Of a stretch of DNA of 6,973 nt, positions 6,699 to 6,973 are shown one piece after another (the stretch's first letter is position 1; the number at the start of each line of letters is the position of its first letter). Location: assembly GCA_031283785.1 (NCBI GenBank), contig JAITBC010000177.1, positions 1 to 6,973 of the forward strand. Reading direction: 5' to 3'. The DNA comes from Tannerella sp. (GTDB lineage: Bacteria > Bacteroidota > Bacteroidia > Bacteroidales > Tannerellaceae). Below the pieces are notes generated by a model. That model ran no database searches and had not been told where the DNA came from. It saw nothing but the letters and a program-made list of their open reading frames with translations. The translations under genes and the position numbers were made by a program.

Positions 6699-6908
6699 AT
6701 GGGCAAAGACAGTCAAAAACATTTAGTCGGTCTGCCGGGTTAAGGGAGTGCCGTTTGACGCGTTTTATGCCTTCGATTCGACGACGGTATCGCTGTTGTC
6801 GGCAGTAATGCAAGGCGTGGGACGCAATCCGACGGACGGCGGGCGTATGCCAACCGGACAGTGAGTAAAAACAAAAGTCCTGTGGCCATACAGTTGACGA
6901 TTTTTTAG
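6699..6908 (+). pseudogene. IS4-like transposase, internally deleted
   Basis: Three fragments of one transposase can be read. The N-terminus MGKDSQKHLVGLPG starts at 6699 and meets a stop at 6741. A second fragment, in another frame (about 6727-6866), reads RVKGVPFDAFYAFDSTTVSL and continues to GVGRNPTDGGR before a stop; the FDSTTVSL motif holds the first Asp of the DDE triad in IS4-family enzymes. A third, back in the first frame (about 6849-6908), ends SKNKSPVAIQLTIF and stop, in the style of an IS4-family C-terminus. The region encoding the second Asp and the catalytic Glu is absent, so no active transposase can be made. Two deletions, one near 6731-6740 and one near 6845-6865, best explain the joins. 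Family assignment rests on motif recognition from memory, not alignment. Confidence 0.75.
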
Positions 6909-6923
6909 GGGAAGCAGGACTTT
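6874..6923 (+). repeat. Inverted repeat spanning the transposase stop
   Basis: AAAGTCCTG (6874-6882) and CAGGACTTT (6915-6923) are perfect 9-base inverted copies around the stop codon of the remnant. An overlapping pair, TAGGGG (6906-6911) and CCCCTA (6940-6945), offers an alternative fold. No T tract follows either, so a terminator role is doubtful; they may be part of the right-end structure of the insertion sequence. Confidence 0.4.
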
Positions 6924-6973
6924 ATGATTAAAAATAAAACCCCTATAAATCAATATATTAACAAACTAATACC

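Larger units (their letters stand above)
6639..6973 (+). mobile_element. Remnant of an IS4-like insertion sequence (borders uncertain)
   Basis: The stretch keeps the start, one catalytic segment and the end of an IS4-like DDE transposase with a likely promoter, but the interior is mostly gone: about 210 bases of coding remnant stand where a full gene would need over 1 kb. I could not identify matching terminal inverted repeats or a target duplication. The left border is set at the promoter only for convenience and the right border may lie beyond the window. Element type is supported by protein motifs; the extent is a guess. Confidence 0.6.

Noticed and set aside
6765..6953. A 62-codon minus-strand frame across the right end
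   Set aside because: It is the antisense of the transposase remnant, which explains the sequence better through the FDSTTVSL and C-terminal motifs.

Overview
The window looks like a piece of a Bacteroidota (probably Bacteroidales) chromosome. The evidence is two GxGYxYP-family proteins typical of that phylum, a lipoprotein signal peptide, starts without Shine-Dalgarno sequences, and promoter-like sites of the Bacteroides type (TTTG, 19 bases, TAnnTTTG). All three substantial genes lie on the plus strand.

Left part (1-3267): two adjacent paralogous genes of the poorly understood GxGYxYP family, annotated in databases as putative glycoside hydrolases. The first is cut by the window edge. The second is complete and encodes a lipoprotein. 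Their stop and start codons overlap by four bases (ATGA), so they form one translationally linked operon that probably acts on a glycan in the envelope or outside the cell.

Middle gap (3268-3716): this holds more than a spacer. A very good Bacteroides-type promoter is followed at once by a foldable segment of about 70 bases ending in a strong intrinsic terminator, which is the layout of a free-standing small RNA. Beyond it are a C-rich tract, a weaker promoter-like box and a leader with a perfect 10-base palindrome, all upstream of the third gene.

Right-centre (3717-6356): one large monocistronic gene for an 879-residue cytoplasmic fusion. It has an N-terminal PHP metallo-phosphoesterase domain, a helical middle region of unknown role and a C-terminal GT-B (GT4-like) glycosyltransferase. 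Its substrate cannot be told from sequence.

Right end (6357-6973): a gene-poor stretch ending in the decayed remains of an IS4-like insertion sequence. A probable transposase promoter, the first 14 codons, a segment around the first catalytic Asp (motif FDSTTVSL) and the last codons survive, joined by internal deletions in shifted frames. A minus-strand terminator-like hairpin and several inverted repeats accompany it. No CRISPR array, tRNA or rRNA was seen.

The most interesting items are the candidate small RNA, the PHP-glycosyltransferase fusion with its substituted active-site motifs, and the tandem GxGYxYP pair.
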